Source: Aliiglaciecola sp. 3_MG-2023 (GTDB lineage: Bacteria; Pseudomonadota; Gammaproteobacteria; Enterobacterales; Alteromonadaceae). From it: a stretch of 64,000 nucleotides of DNA. Within the stretch, counting starts at the first letter, position 1. Each line of letters opens with the position of its first letter. A program made the position numbers and the translations under genes. The notes beneath the pieces are model-generated. The model ran no database searches and was not told the DNA's origin. It was given only the letters and a program-made list of their open reading frames with translations. Shown here piece after piece: positions 17,351 to 27,566 of the stretch. The DNA is taken from positions 1-64,000 of the forward strand of contig NZ_JAUORV010000007.1 in assembly GCF_030548205.1 (NCBI RefSeq). The letters run 5' to 3'.

Positions 17351-18528
17351 TCTTGCTCTCCCAATATGTTATAAACGTGGGTTAAATCTTTATCACCCCG
17401 GCCAGATAAGTTCACCACTATGATGGTTTCCTCTTCTGCTTCATCTGCCATATTGAGGGCGTGGGCAAGGGCATGGGAAGACTCAAGGGCTGGAATAATC
17501 CCTTCTTTACGTGCTAATAACTGGAATGCATTTAGTGCTTCATCATCTGTCACTGCGGCGTATTCCGCACGACCAATGTCATGTAAGTGAGCATGTTGAG
17601 GGCCCACGGCAGGGTAATCTAAACCTGCAGAAACCGAATAGGATTCTTCAATCTGGCCGTCGTTATCTTGCATAATATAGCTGTATGCTCCGTGCAATAC
17701 ACCCTTGCTACCTGTGCATATGGCCGCACCGTGATCCGGTGTGTGGATCCCTTTACCGGCAGGTTCAACACCCACTAAGCGTACTTTGGGCTCATCAATA
17801 AAATCAGCAAACATACCGATGGCATTAGAGCCTCCACCTACGCAGGCGACAACCGCATCGGGTAAACGGCCTTCTTTTTCCATGATTTGAGCCCGGGTTT
17901 CTTCACCAATCATGCGATGAAACTCGCGAACTATGGTCGGGAAGGGGTGAGGTCCAGCTGCAGTGCCGAGCAAATAATGGGCTTTATCGTATGTTGCCGA
18001 CCAATCACGCATGGCTTCATTTACCGCATCTTTTAAGGTACCTGAACCAGCATTTACGGGAATCACTTCCGCGCCCATTAAGCGCATCCGAAATACATTA
18101 GGTGCTTGACGTTCAACATCTTTTGCGCCCATGTAAATCCGCGCTTTTAACCCCATCAGTGCACAAGCTAATGCGGTTGCTACGCCGTGTTGTCCTGCGC
18201 CTGTTTCTGCGATAACTTCGGTTTTACCCATACGCTTAGTTAAAATAGCTTGGCCTAACACTTGGTTGGTTTTATGGGCCCCACCATGTAATAAGTCTTC
18301 ACGCTTTAAATACAGTTTTACTTTGGGGTTGCTCACCAAATTTTTCGTCAGGGTCATGGAGGTTGGACGACCTGCATAGTCTTTGAGCAGACCATTGAAC
18401 TCTTCTACGAAACTAGGATCATTCTGTGCGTCGATAAAGGCTTGTTCGAGTTGATCTAATGCTGGTATGAGCAATTCTGGTACATACATACCTCCATACT
18501 CGCCAAATTTACTGTCTAAGTGATTCAT
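17347..18528 (-). CDS. trpB: tryptophan synthase beta subunit
   Basis: A 393-residue PLP enzyme that condenses indole with serine. PLP lysine Lys86 is in [11 protein letters not shown], the phosphate loop is [12 protein letters not shown], and the C-terminal NLSGRGDKD closes the fold. Overlaps trpA by 4 bp. About 97 bp separate it from trpCF, the largest gap in the operon, but I see no terminator there. Confidence 0.98.
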   Translation of the reverse strand: MNHLDSKFGEYGGMYVPELLIPALDQLEQAFIDAQNDPSFVEEFNGLLKDYAGRPTSMTLTKNLVSNPKVKLYLKREDLLHGGAHKTNQVLGQAILTKRMGKTEVIAETGAGQHGVATALACALMGLKARIYMGAKDVERQAPNVFRMRLMGAEVIPVNAGSGTLKDAVNEAMRDWSATYDKAHYLLGTAAGPHPFPTIVREFHRMIGEETRAQIMEKEGRLPDAVVACVGGGSNAIGMFADFIDEPKVRLVGVEPAGKGIHTPDHGAAICTGSKGVLHGAYSYIMQDNDGQIEESYSVSAGLDYPAVGPQHAHLHDIGRAEYAAVTDDEALNAFQLLARKEGIIPALESSHALAHALNMADEAEEETIIVVNLSGRGDKDLTHVYNILGEQE

Positions 18529-18625
18529 ATTGCTCTCTTTTCTTTAATATCTGTTTAAGCTAATTAGTTGTCTATTGGCTATTGTTTAAAACTGGCTGAA
18601 TTAAACCTCAATGCTGAGTTAAACT

Positions 18626-20008
18626 TCAGTAGCGGCGCAATAGATCAAATAATTGGCTAATCTTTTGCTGATCTTTAATGCCAGGGGCAGTTTCTACTCC
18701 TGAGTTTGCATCAAGTCCTAATACTTTTGTGGTTCGCGCTTGTTGAATGTTTTCAGGTTTCAGCCCGCCAGCTAACATCACATTATTGTTGTCTGGTAAT
18801 TGGGATAACAGATGCCAATCAAATTGCTGGCCAGTGCCACCGGATTGCTCGCCCACCTTACAATCGAGTAAAAACCTATCAACAGATACTAAATCCATAA
18901 CAGGTAACTCATCAGTGACGCCAAATGCTTTCCAAATTTCACAGTTAGGGGTTAATTGGGCACGTAAGTTATCAATAAAGCTCTGTTCTTCGTGTCCATG
19001 TAATTGAACTGCGGCTAAGTCTAATTGATGGGCATATTCCACTATCTTGTCGACTGTTTCGTCTACAAAGACCCCCACATAATGAAATGATGCACCGGCA
19101 ACAATCTTTTTTGCTTGCTCAAGGGAAATTGCTCTGGGAGACTTTTCAGCAAAGATTAAACCTCCATAGGTTGCGCCACTGCTGGCAATAAACCGGGCAT
19201 CCTCTACCTTTGTAATGCCGCATATTTTAACATCGCCATAAATCAGCTTTTTAACTGCACGGGTAACATCGACTTCTTCCATGACGGAACTGCCCACTAA
19301 AAAACCGTCAACCAGAGGGGCTAAACGACGGACATCTTTATTGCTATAAATACCAGACTCAGAAATCACAACGCATTCATGATCACTTTGTTTAATCAGT
19401 GGAACTAACTTTTCAGTGGTGGCTAAATTGGTACTCAAATCACGTAAATCACGATTATTGATACCAATGATTTTAGCACCTAAGGCTAAGGCTCTATGCA
19501 CTTCTTCTTCATTACTGACTTCTGTCAAAACATCGAGTTGATAGTCATCGGCTAAGGCTGCAAGTTCAGCGTATTCTTGATCTTTGAGCACCGATAACAT
19601 AAGTAGCACTGCATCGGCATTGTGATGTCGTGCTAAATATATTTGATAAGGATCCACAAAAAAATCTTTATTTAAAACGGGTTGGCTGACACGAGCTCGT
19701 ACATATTCTAAATATTCAAATTTACCCTGAAAATACTTTTCATCGGTTAATACTGAAATACATGCTGCATATGGGCCGTAGGCTGCAATAATTTCATCAA
19801 GGTTGAAATCGTCGCGGATCAATCCTTTAGATGGAGAGGCTTTTTTGCATTCAAGTACATAACCTGCATTGGGCTGTGACAAGGCTTGATAAAAACTGCG
19901 ATCCGACGGCGTTAACCCGTCTTTAAAGGACGACAGTGGCAGATCTAACTTGCGCTGCACCAATTCTTCACGTTTATTAGCGCATATTTTTTCTAGTACA
20001 TTTGCCAC
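18626..20008 (-). CDS. trpCF: fused indole-3-glycerol phosphate synthase / phosphoribosylanthranilate isomerase
   Basis: A 460-residue bifunctional enzyme. The N-terminal TrpC domain (about 1-255) has LECKKASPSKGLI, VLNKDFFVDPYQIY, INNRDLRDLSTNL and ISESGI. The C-terminal TrpF domain (about 256-460) begins KICGITKVEDARF, then VGVFVD, VQLHG, LLDCKVGEQSGGTGQQFDW and GLDANSGVE. The fusion is the usual enteric and Alteromonas form. It starts 1 bp before the end of trpD's region, with essentially no spacer. Confidence 0.98.
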   Translation of the reverse strand: MANVLEKICANKREELVQRKLDLPLSSFKDGLTPSDRSFYQALSQPNAGYVLECKKASPSKGLIRDDFNLDEIIAAYGPYAACISVLTDEKYFQGKFEYLEYVRARVSQPVLNKDFFVDPYQIYLARHHNADAVLLMLSVLKDQEYAELAALADDYQLDVLTEVSNEEEVHRALALGAKIIGINNRDLRDLSTNLATTEKLVPLIKQSDHECVVISESGIYSNKDVRRLAPLVDGFLVGSSVMEEVDVTRAVKKLIYGDVKICGITKVEDARFIASSGATYGGLIFAEKSPRAISLEQAKKIVAGASFHYVGVFVDETVDKIVEYAHQLDLAAVQLHGHEEQSFIDNLRAQLTPNCEIWKAFGVTDELPVMDLVSVDRFLLDCKVGEQSGGTGQQFDWHLLSQLPDNNNVMLAGGLKPENIQQARTTKVLGLDANSGVETAPGIKDQQKISQLFDLLRRY

Positions 20009-21037
20009 TTATTGCCCTCCTTGTTGACTAATCTGGGCAGCCGCTAAAATAGTATTAAGAGGGAGTTTGGATTGCATGGCGTCTAGCGCCATTTTAGCCC
20101 CTTGTTCATAGGTGGATGCTAACCCTGTTAATTTCAATAGCGCAGCTGCATTCATGGCTACCGCAGATTGATGGGCGATCTGACCTTTGCCAGTTAATAC
20201 GGCTTCTATCAGTGCCTTATTTTCTTCAGGCTCTCCCCCTTTAATGCTATCAAGGGAGTGCTCTTGCAGACCAAAATCAGCTGGCGTTAATGTGAATTGA
20301 TTAATTTCTCCATTCTTAAGCTCGGCCACTTGAGAAGGACCGTGCAAGGCCAATTCGTCCAAGCCACTACCGTGAACCACAAGGGCGTCTTCATACCCTA
20401 ACAATTTTAAGGTTTTAGCAAATGGCATTACCCATTCAGGGGCGTAGACACCTATCATCATATGACTGGGTTTCGCTGGGTTCGCTAAGGGTCCCAATAA
20501 ATTAAACAAAGTTCGTGTTTTAAGGGTGGTTCTAACGGGCATCGCAAATCTAATTCCAGCATGGTAATTAGGAGCAAATAAGAAACATAAGTTGGCGTCA
20601 TCCAAGCAGTTTCTTGCAGTCTGTGGGCTCATACCGAGATCCATACCAAATTCTCGAAACAAATCAGCGGAACCGGATTTACTTGATACACTGCGGTTGC
20701 CATGTTTTGCCACTTTTACCCCGCAACTGGCGGCAACAATAGCCGCTGCTGAGGAAATATTAATGGTATTGTGACCATCCCCGCCGGTTCCAACAATATC
20801 GGCAAAAGGATATTCAGGGCGAGGGAAGGGCGCGGCGTTATTGATTAACGCTGCTGCTGCGCCAGCAATTTCTGCAGGCTTTTCACCTTTTATTTTCAAC
20901 GCGGTTAACATGGATGAAATCACGATGTCATCTAACTCACCCGTTACCACCAATGAAAATAATGCTTCGCAATCTTGCTGAGATAAATCTTGACCCTGGT
21001 ATAACGATTCCAAGTGGGAAAGTGTATTGATAGTCAT
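20009..21037 (-). CDS. trpD: anthranilate phosphoribosyltransferase
   Basis: A 342-residue protein not fused to TrpG. It has the PRPP-binding motif [15 protein letters not shown] and [15 protein letters not shown], then [14 protein letters not shown] and the late [14 protein letters not shown]. It transfers phosphoribosyl to anthranilate. It directly abuts trpCF and starts 2 bp after trpG. Confidence 0.98.
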   Translation of the reverse strand: MTINTLSHLESLYQGQDLSQQDCEALFSLVVTGELDDIVISSMLTALKIKGEKPAEIAGAAAALINNAAPFPRPEYPFADIVGTGGDGHNTINISSAAAIVAASCGVKVAKHGNRSVSSKSGSADLFREFGMDLGMSPQTARNCLDDANLCFLFAPNYHAGIRFAMPVRTTLKTRTLFNLLGPLANPAKPSHMMIGVYAPEWVMPFAKTLKLLGYEDALVVHGSGLDELALHGPSQVAELKNGEINQFTLTPADFGLQEHSLDSIKGGEPEENKALIEAVLTGKGQIAHQSAVAMNAAALLKLTGLASTYEQGAKMALDAMQSKLPLNTILAAAQISQQGGQ

Positions 21038-21039
21038 GT

Positions 21040-21642
21040 TTATGCCTTTTGCGTTAAATAACGAATACTTTGTTCAAGAAGTTGACTGCCATGGGATGTC
21101 AAAATGGATTCAGGGTGAAATTGGAAGCCCAACATTCTATCGGCAGGATGATACACACACATGGGAATACCTTCAAAGTTGGCAATCACTTTTAATTCAG
21201 TGGGAATGTCACTCACAACTAGCGAATGATAGCGCGCCACCGGCAGTGGGTTTGATAAACCAGCGAAAAGAGCACTATTGTCATGTTGAATATAAGACGC
21301 TTTGCCATGCATAACTTGTTCTGCTCTTACGACCTGTCCACCGTAAGATTTGACAATGGCTTGATGTCCTAAACAAATTCCCAAGACTGGGAATTGCCCT
21401 TTGATTAACCCAATCAGCTCAAGCAAACAGCCCGCTTGTGACGGTTCACCTGGTCCAGGTGATAACAAGAGTAGCACTTCTGAATCTTGTGCTTTTTGTT
21501 GCATCTGAGCATAGATCAATTGGGCCGAAACCGAATTTCGATAAATGATTAAATTCATTCCCATAGTGCGAAGTTCATCTACGAGGTTGTAGGTAAAGGA
21601 ATCATAGTTATCTAGTAGGAAAACACTAACTGGACGACTCAT
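21040..21642 (-). CDS. trpG: anthranilate synthase glutamine amidotransferase subunit
   Basis: A 200-residue class I glutamine amidotransferase. Catalytic Cys90 lies in [11 protein letters not shown], the oxyanion region is SPGPGEP, and the His/Glu pair is in FHPESIL. It supplies ammonia to TrpE. The gene overlaps trpE by 4 bp. It is free-standing, unlike the TrpGD fusion of enterics. Confidence 0.97.
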   Translation of the reverse strand: MSRPVSVFLLDNYDSFTYNLVDELRTMGMNLIIYRNSVSAQLIYAQMQQKAQDSEVLLLLSPGPGEPSQAGCLLELIGLIKGQFPVLGICLGHQAIVKSYGGQVVRAEQVMHGKASYIQHDNSALFAGLSNPLPVARYHSLVVSDIPTELKVIANFEGIPMCVYHPADRMLGFQFHPESILTSHGSQLLEQSIRYLTQKA

Positions 21643-23237
21643 AAATTGTTCTCCTTGGCATGGGAGCTAATAATCGCGGTGATCACCGCTTGTGCTTTTC
21701 CGCGAGTTTCATCTGCTTCAGATTGGGGATCAGAATCGTAAACCACGCCAGCGCCAGCTTGAATATAGGCAATATCGTTTTTGACAAATGCAGAACGAAT
21801 AACAATGCAGGTATCCATGTCGCCATGACCGTTTATATACCCTACGGCGCCACCATAACTACCTCGACGCTTTTTCTCTACTTCTCGTATTAGCGATGCG
21901 GCACTGACTTTAGGCGCACCCACTAAGGTGCCCATGTTCATACAAGCTGCATAAGCGTGTAAGGCATCTAAGTCATCTCTTAATTGGCCGACAACTCGGC
22001 TGACCAAATGCATTACATGGGAATATCGATCAACTTTAAGCAAGTCTTTTACGAAGCGAGTACCAGGTTGAGACACTTTAGCCACGTCATTTCGTGCTAA
22101 ATCCACTAGCATCAAATGTTCTGCTTTTTCTTTTTGATCTTCGCGAAGGTTAAGTTCAATGCGGCTATCCAAGTCCACATTGATACTGCCGTCTGTATGT
22201 TTTCCTCTAGGACGTGTACCGGCTATGGGATAAATTTCAATTTGATTGGACTGTTTATCGTATTTTAAAGCTGACTCAGGCGAGGCTCCAAACATACAAA
22301 AATCATCATCTTGCAGGAAAAACATATAAGGGCTTGGATTTTGTTTCTTTAAATTTGCATAGGCTGCATAAGGTGCGGTGCAAGGTAATTTGAAGGTACG
22401 AGAAGGAACAACTTGGAAAATATCTCCGGCCAGAATATGTTCTTTAAGGTTTAACACGTCCTGCTTGTATTCTTCATCGGATTTATCAACTTCCAACTTC
22501 ATTGCAGTGGGCTCTGGTGCGGCTTGAACTGAATTGGTTTCGAGTTGGTTTAACTGACTAATGGTTTCTTCTAATTGTTGACTGACGGCAAAGTAGCTAT
22601 TGCTTACATGTTGACCACTAAAGACGGTGCTGATAATTTCTGTGGTTTGTAGTTGGTGGTCTATTACCAGTAATGATTGGGCTAAATAGAACACAAAATC
22701 AGGACAAGTATTTTCGCTTTCTGGTACATCCGGCAAGGTTTCGAAGCTGGCCAGTAAATCGTAAGCGAATGCGCCGCCTAGGAATAAATTTTGCGGGTGT
22801 TGGCGCAAGCATTGAATATTTTTGATAATCAAACGTAGGGCATCAAACACCGCCGGTGCCTTTAATCGTGCGTCTTCATCAAGATTTGCATCAGGTAGGG
22901 AAAAGGTCAGGGTGAGGGCGTTATTTTTAGGGTCTGCTGTGGCGGTTACACCATCGGCAATATGTTCTTCAAACAACGGCAATACAGATATCCCATTGTC
23001 GTTTAGCCCTTGAATAAAAACGGAGTGACCATGACAGGTTAATTTTAATGCAGCGTCTAATAAGATTAAACTCTTTAAGTTATCTTTGCTGTCGATTTCT
23101 GCCGACTCAAGTAATAACGTATTTGTTTTATTGTGACATAACTGCTGATAGGCACTGAGTGGATCAGCTACGTAAGGTCCATGTTTAACAATGGTTTCGG
23201 CAATTCCGGGTTTTTCACTTAGTTGAGTTAAACTCAT
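21639..23237 (-). CDS. trpE: anthranilate synthase component I
   Basis: A 532-residue chorismate-using enzyme. An N-terminal regulatory domain is followed by the catalytic domain, with ILAGDIFQVVPSRTF, PSPYMFFL, FGASPESALKY, PIAGTRPRG, DLARNDV and GGAVGYINGHGDMDTCIVIRS. The N-terminal LLLESAEIDSKDNLKS block carries the residues that bind feedback-inhibiting tryptophan in enteric TrpE. First structural gene after the leader; a GAAGTG site precedes the ATG. Confidence 0.98.
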   Translation of the reverse strand: MSLTQLSEKPGIAETIVKHGPYVADPLSAYQQLCHNKTNTLLLESAEIDSKDNLKSLILLDAALKLTCHGHSVFIQGLNDNGISVLPLFEEHIADGVTATADPKNNALTLTFSLPDANLDEDARLKAPAVFDALRLIIKNIQCLRQHPQNLFLGGAFAYDLLASFETLPDVPESENTCPDFVFYLAQSLLVIDHQLQTTEIISTVFSGQHVSNSYFAVSQQLEETISQLNQLETNSVQAAPEPTAMKLEVDKSDEEYKQDVLNLKEHILAGDIFQVVPSRTFKLPCTAPYAAYANLKKQNPSPYMFFLQDDDFCMFGASPESALKYDKQSNQIEIYPIAGTRPRGKHTDGSINVDLDSRIELNLREDQKEKAEHLMLVDLARNDVAKVSQPGTRFVKDLLKVDRYSHVMHLVSRVVGQLRDDLDALHAYAACMNMGTLVGAPKVSAASLIREVEKKRRGSYGGAVGYINGHGDMDTCIVIRSAFVKNDIAYIQAGAGVVYDSDPQSEADETRGKAQAVITAIISSHAKENNL

Positions 23238-23289
23238 GTTTCACTTCTCAAGTTTGATTTTAATTTTAACGCGTTTGCGGGCAGATACG

Positions 23290-23365
23290 AAAAAGGCCCG
23301 ATAAACGGGCCTCTTAATAATTATTTGCTCACACAAACACTCACAGCCCGCTAGTTAGGGATGTG
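23290..23365 (-). promoter_or_regulatory. trp operon transcription attenuator
   Basis: On the minus strand, a terminator hairpin (GGCCCG around a short loop with CGGGCC, 23290-23312) is followed by a U-run and lies about 40 nt after the leader stop. An upstream segment GCGGGCT just after the leader stop can pair instead with the left arm of the terminator (AGGCCCG), giving the competing antiterminator. With the Trp-codon-rich leader this is a classical ribosome-mediated attenuator. Confidence 0.88.
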
Positions 23366-23410
23366 CCACCACCAGATTTTGCTATTTGTGGAAAAAGTTG
23401 TGTGTGTCAT
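23351..23410 (-). CDS. trpL: trp operon leader peptide
   Basis: A 19-residue open frame, MTHTTFSTNSKIWWWHIPN, ending in TAG. Three consecutive Trp codons sit at 13-15, placed so that a ribosome stalled there would cover the upstream part of the leader RNA and allow the antiterminator to form. The ribosome-binding site is weak. The peptide is too short for standard gene callers. It lies 113 bp upstream of trpE. Confidence 0.9.
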   Translation of the reverse strand: MTHTTFSTNSKIWWWHIPN

Positions 23411-23505
23411 TTGTTTTATTTCACTCTGTATATCGTAATTTTGCCCAAATTGAGGCTATGATTCGACTTTTTAGGGGATTTATTCAACTCCCAAGGCATT
23501 TAACC

Positions 23506-23534
23506 TGAATATTTTCTGACGTTTAACATATAAT
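23506..23534 (+). promoter_or_regulatory. probable promoter of rnm
   Basis: A perfect -10 hexamer TATAAT (23529-23534) with a weak -35 TGAATA 17 bp upstream, about 105 bp before the rnm start and divergent from the trp leader. Only the -10 is convincing. I could not identify a clear TrpR operator in the trp/rnm intergenic region. Confidence 0.45.
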
Positions 23535-23638
23535 AGCGCCAGTACCCTTATAGAAGAAAACAATTCGCTCGTTGTGTCAATACATCAGACGATAAAAAGT
23601 TTAAAATTGCCCAATTAAAGCGTTATAAGATAGAAGTC

Positions 23639-24487
23639 ATGAAAATAGATTTGCATTGCCACAGTAGTTATTCAGATGGTCGACTGACTCCCCAGGAGTT
23701 GCTAGATCGTGCTCACAATATGCAAGTGGATGTGCTGGCATTAACGGATCACGATACCGTTGAAGGAATTCAAGAACTAAGAAATCATCAGCAACAATGT
23801 AAACGAAAATTAACCGTGATTGCTGGTGTTGAATTGTCAACCAGTTGGCATGGGTTTGATATTCATATTGTTGGTTTGAACGTGGATGATAGCGACCCTG
23901 TTTTTTTATCGCGACTAGATAGTCAAAGTCAAAGTAGAGAGTTGCGAGGACAAAAAATCGCCCATAAATTAGAAAAAGCCGGTGTACCTGGCGTATACGA
24001 GGTTGCAAAACGTCTCGCAGGAATAGGACAAATTACTCGTGCGCACTTTGCACAAGCACTGGTTAAACTTAATGCCGTCAATAGCCTTGATGATGCCTTT
24101 AAAAAATATCTAGGCAAAGGCAAAAAAGCCCACGTTAAACCTGAATGGATAAGTATCCCTGAGGCAGTGAGCTGGATCCAGGAAGCAGGTGGACAAGCGA
24201 TTTTAGCCCATCCTGGACATTATGATATGACAGCAAAATGGCTGCGTCGGTTAGTTGCAGAATTTAGTCAAGGGGGGGGGGATGGTATTGAAGCCAATCA
24301 TATGCATTTGGCAGCCACTAAACGAGAACTGTTAGTGGAATTAGCCATCGAACATCAACTGTTGGCGTCAACCGGCTCGGATTTTCATTATCCAAGTCGT
24401 TGGACAGAGTTAGGTAAGAGTTTAGCCATATCAGAGCGCTTAACACCGGTTTGGCATGACTGGAAAAACTTGACAATGCAACAATAG
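23639..24487 (+). CDS. rnm: RNase AM, PHP-domain 5'-3' exoribonuclease (YciV)
   Basis: A 282-residue PHP-fold protein. Metal-binding motifs are DLHCHSSYSDG near the N-terminus, LTDHDTVEG, the middle AHFAQALV and AHPGHYD, and the C-terminal STGSDFHYPSR. E. coli RNase AM trims 5' ends of rRNAs and removes short RNA overhangs. It is divergent from trp as in enterics. The coding sequence carries a run of ten G (from about 24272) encoding three Gly before DGIE; a slip there would truncate the enzyme after the catalytic middle. Confidence 0.93.
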   Translation: MKIDLHCHSSYSDGRLTPQELLDRAHNMQVDVLALTDHDTVEGIQELRNHQQQCKRKLTVIAGVELSTSWHGFDIHIVGLNVDDSDPVFLSRLDSQSQSRELRGQKIAHKLEKAGVPGVYEVAKRLAGIGQITRAHFAQALVKLNAVNSLDDAFKKYLGKGKKAHVKPEWISIPEAVSWIQEAGGQAILAHPGHYDMTAKWLRRLVAEFSQGGGDGIEANHMHLAATKRELLVELAIEHQLLASTGSDFHYPSRWTELGKSLAISERLTPVWHDWKNLTMQQ

Positions 24488-24509
24488 ATTAGGGAATTAG
24501 CGAAAACTT

Positions 24510-25130
24510 ATGAGTCAGTATTTTTATGTTCATCCAGATAATCCTCAGCAACGGCTATTGCGCCAAGCCTGTGAAATTATTCGAAGTGGTGGTGTGATTG
24601 TTTATCCCACTGATTCTGGTTATGCCATAGGATGCCAAATGGAAGACAAGGCGGCACTTGAACAAATTTGTCGAATACGACAAATTGGCAAGCAGCATAA
24701 TTTCACACTTATGTGTCGTGATATGTCAGAGTTGTCAAATTATGCACGGGTTGACAATACCGCCTTTCGACTAATTAAAAATAATACGCCCGGACCATAC
24801 ACCTTTATCCTTAAGGCCACAAAAGAAGTACCAAAACGGTTGCAGAATCCCAAACGAAAAACCATTGGGATCCGAGTGCCTGATAACATTATCGCCTTAC
24901 AATTGTTGGAAGAATTAAACGAACCCTTAATGTCGACCACATTAATTTTACCAGGTGAAACCCAAGCTGAATTTGATCCCGAAGATATTAGGGACAAATT
25001 AGAACGCCAGGTTGAATTGATTATTAACGGTGGATACTTAGGGGAGCAACCCACAAGTGTCATCGATATGTCTGAAGGCGGGATTGAGATAATCCGTGAG
25101 GGCAGCGGCGATACTAGTGTTTTTGGTTGA
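24510..25130 (+). CDS. yciO: YciO, YrdC/Sua5-like protein
   Basis: A 206-residue YrdC-fold protein, the same length as E. coli YciO. It has MSQYFYVHPDNPQQRLLRQA, IVYPTDSGYAIGC, NFTLMCRDMSELS and TPGPYTFILKATKEVP, and RKTIGIRVPDN. The nucleotide and threonylcarbamoyl-adenylate pocket residues look present, but YciO is reported to be a weak or distinct member of the family, so a TsaC role should not be assumed. It lies 22 bp after rnm. Confidence 0.94.
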   Translation: MSQYFYVHPDNPQQRLLRQACEIIRSGGVIVYPTDSGYAIGCQMEDKAALEQICRIRQIGKQHNFTLMCRDMSELSNYARVDNTAFRLIKNNTPGPYTFILKATKEVPKRLQNPKRKTIGIRVPDNIIALQLLEELNEPLMSTTLILPGETQAEFDPEDIRDKLERQVELIINGGYLGEQPTSVIDMSEGGIEIIREGSGDTSVFG

Positions 25131-25143
25131 GTTGAAATAACCT

Positions 25144-25983
25144 ATGACCCAAGAGTCAGCACCGAATAAGCCGCCTATTCAACAGCCGTTGCCACTGGCT
25201 TTTGTCAATGGCGAGGCAATGATTGATAAACCGGAAGATTTGTATATTCCACCGGATGCATTGGAAGTTATTTTAGAAGCATTTGAAGGGCCACTTGATT
25301 TACTTTTATATTTAATACGCAAACAGAAATTCGATATCGTTAATTTACCTGTATTACAAATTACTCAGCAGTACATGGAGTATGTTGAGGTAATGAAAGA
25401 AATAAAACTGGAGCTTGCCGCTGAATATTTATTGATGGCTGCTATTTTAGCCGAAGTGAAATCACGACTATTACTCCCTAAACGGGCAGATGTTGATGAA
25501 GACGAAGATGATCCAAGAGCGGAATTGATACGACGTTTACAGGAATATGAGGCAATCAAAATTGCGGCACAAGAAATGGACGCTTTGCCGCGAATGGAAA
25601 GAGATGTATTTACCGCTAGTGCCGAGCCAAACGAGCAAGTTGCACCCATAAAAATACAGCCGGAAGTCAGCCTTCAAGATTTGGTGCTGGCATTTCAATC
25701 GGTGATGAAAAAAGCCAAGGCCTTTGAACATCATCAAATTGAACGAGAAGTGTTGTCGACTCGAGAACGTATGAGCAGGATTTTAGAATTGTTGAATAAT
25801 CATAATTATCTTGGCTTTGAAACTTTATTTTTAGTCTCCGAGGGAAAAGCGGGCGTGGTGGTGACTTTCTTAGCAATATTAGAATTGGTAAAAGAGAGTT
25901 TAGTTGAGTTGGTACAAGCACAACCTTTTAGTCAAATACATCTAAAGTTACGTGAAGCAGAAGAGGATGCATGGCAAGGCTAA
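25144..25983 (+). CDS. scpA: segregation and condensation protein A
   Basis: A 279-residue kleisin of the SMC-ScpAB type. The N-terminal SMC-neck-binding helical region starts with EAFEGPLDLLLYLIRKQKFDI and EYLLMAAILAEVKSRLLLP. An acidic linker (DVDEDEDDPRAE) follows, then a C-terminal winged helix with VVTFLAILELVKESLVELVQ. It bridges SMC heads or, in species with MukBEF, acts as an extra ScpAB. No smc is in the window. Overlaps scpB by 13 bp. Confidence 0.93.
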   Translation: MTQESAPNKPPIQQPLPLAFVNGEAMIDKPEDLYIPPDALEVILEAFEGPLDLLLYLIRKQKFDIVNLPVLQITQQYMEYVEVMKEIKLELAAEYLLMAAILAEVKSRLLLPKRADVDEDEDDPRAELIRRLQEYEAIKIAAQEMDALPRMERDVFTASAEPNEQVAPIKIQPEVSLQDLVLAFQSVMKKAKAFEHHQIEREVLSTRERMSRILELLNNHNYLGFETLFLVSEGKAGVVVTFLAILELVKESLVELVQAQPFSQIHLKLREAEEDAWQG

Positions 25984-26639
25984 CCCATGAACAATTGAAA
26001 CAAATTGTTGAAGCTGCAATTTTTGTTGCTGATCAGCCATTGAGCAAAGAAAAATTGCAATCTACAGTCTTGGACGGATTGAAAGTGTCGAATAAAAAAC
26101 TCGATGCGGCATTAGCCGAACTCACTTTGGATTATGCGCCACGGGGTATACAACTGATTGAAGTCTCCTCTGGTTTTCGTTTTCAATCTGTAGATAGCTT
26201 AAGCCATTGGCTTAGTAAGTTATGGCAAGAACAAGCCCCTCGATATTCTCGCGCCCTTTTAGAGACATTGTCTTTAATTGCTTATCGACAGCCTATAACG
26301 CGAGGGGAAATAGAAGATGTACGCGGGGTTTCAGTAAGTAGTCATATTATTAAAACCTTAACGGAACGGGAATGGATCAAGGTGGTTGGCCACAAAGAAG
26401 TACCAGGCCGACCGTCGCTCTATGCGACGACAAAAGGGTTTTTAGACTATTTTGGCGTAAAGAGTTTAGCGGATCTACCTCCCATGCAAACCATTGAAGT
26501 GCTTCCAGAATTGGAGCAGCAACAACAAGATGAACAGCGACTAAAAACCGTGGCTGAACAAATAGAATCAGATACAGTGTCTCAAGATTCAGCGTCAGAT
26601 TTGGCTGAACTAGGACCCAATAAAGAGCAATTACATTAA
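25971..26639 (+). CDS. scpB: segregation and condensation protein B
   Basis: A 222-residue winged-helix protein that dimerises and binds the ScpA middle. It has [31 protein letters not shown], and the core [26 protein letters not shown] with [26 protein letters not shown]. The C-terminal 45 residues are Gln/Glu-rich and probably disordered. Its start lies inside scpA and its stop overlaps rluB by 1 bp, so scpA-scpB-rluB are coupled. Confidence 0.95.
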   Translation: MARLTHEQLKQIVEAAIFVADQPLSKEKLQSTVLDGLKVSNKKLDAALAELTLDYAPRGIQLIEVSSGFRFQSVDSLSHWLSKLWQEQAPRYSRALLETLSLIAYRQPITRGEIEDVRGVSVSSHIIKTLTEREWIKVVGHKEVPGRPSLYATTKGFLDYFGVKSLADLPPMQTIEVLPELEQQQQDEQRLKTVAEQIESDTVSQDSASDLAELGPNKEQLH

Positions 26640-27496
26640 TGAGTGAAAAACTGCAAAAAGTACTAGCAAACGCTGGTCAAGGCTCCCGTCGTGAGATGGA
26701 AAAATGGATAGAGCAGGGACGAATTTCGGTAAACGGTAATGTCGCTACTTTAGGAGATCGTGTTGAAATTACCGATCAAATTAGAGTAGATGGCCAGTTA
26801 CTAACCTTGGCGCAAGAAAAGCCGGTTTGCCGTGTGCTAATGTACAATAAACCAGAAGGTGAGTTGTGTAGCCGTAAAGATCCCGAAGGACGGGCTACGG
26901 TATTTGACCGCTTGCCGAAAATAACCAATGGCCGCTGGATTGCGGTAGGGCGTTTAGATATTAACACCAGTGGTTTATTATTATTTACCAATGATGGTGA
27001 GTTGGCTAATCGATTAATGCACCCTAAGCACGAAATTGAACGAGAATATGCCGTCAGAGTGTTTGGGGAAGTGGATGAAAAAGTCATATCGCAGCTTAAA
27101 AAAGGGGTAGAACTAGAGGATGGTGTCGCTAAATTCACAACTATTCGAAGACGCCCCGGCGACGATGAAAGTCTAAATTCTTGGTTTAGCGTCACATTGT
27201 CTGAAGGACGCAATCGCGAAGTAAGACGTTTGTGGGAATCCCAGGGTATGCAAGTCAGTCGCTTAATTAGAGTAAGCTATGGCGGTTTAGAGTTACAAAA
27301 ACGCTTACCACAGGGGGGCTGGATAGAATTGACTTTAGAAGACGTGAATCCGTTACGCCAATCCGTGCAGCTTCCTAATGAAACCGAAAGTTTGATCAAT
27401 GAAAAGCGTAATAAGCTCGACCACGTACGTATTAGTCGTATGCGACGTTCAGTCAAAAAACACAAATTGAATAAAAACTTAAAAAGAAGAAAGTAA
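26639..27496 (+). CDS. rluB: 23S rRNA pseudouridine(2605) synthase RluB
   Basis: A 285-residue RsuA-family pseudouridine synthase. The S4 domain is at 3-60 ([21 protein letters not shown]). In the catalytic domain the Asp lies in [50 protein letters not shown] and a very basic C-terminal tail ([19 protein letters not shown]) follow. Targets the helix 90 region of 23S rRNA. A clear terminator follows. Confidence 0.95.
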   Translation: MSEKLQKVLANAGQGSRREMEKWIEQGRISVNGNVATLGDRVEITDQIRVDGQLLTLAQEKPVCRVLMYNKPEGELCSRKDPEGRATVFDRLPKITNGRWIAVGRLDINTSGLLLFTNDGELANRLMHPKHEIEREYAVRVFGEVDEKVISQLKKGVELEDGVAKFTTIRRRPGDDESLNSWFSVTLSEGRNREVRRLWESQGMQVSRLIRVSYGGLELQKRLPQGGWIELTLEDVNPLRQSVQLPNETESLINEKRNKLDHVRISRMRRSVKKHKLNKNLKRRK

Positions 27497-27516
27497 GCAT
27501 TCAAAAATTACCAAGA

Positions 27517-27551
27517 AAGCACCTTATGACTTGATCCTAAGGTGCTTTTTT
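27517..27551 (+). terminator. rho-independent terminator after rluB
   Basis: Perfect ten-base stem AAGCACCTTA / TAAGGTGCTT with an 11-base loop and six T. It ends the rnm-yciO-scpA-scpB-rluB unit. Confidence 0.92.
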
Positions 27552-27566
27552 ATGGCTTTGAACCAC

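Noticed and set aside
23461-23530. TrpR operator in the trp/rnm intergenic region
   Set aside because: No stretch fits the palindromic TrpR consensus well enough.
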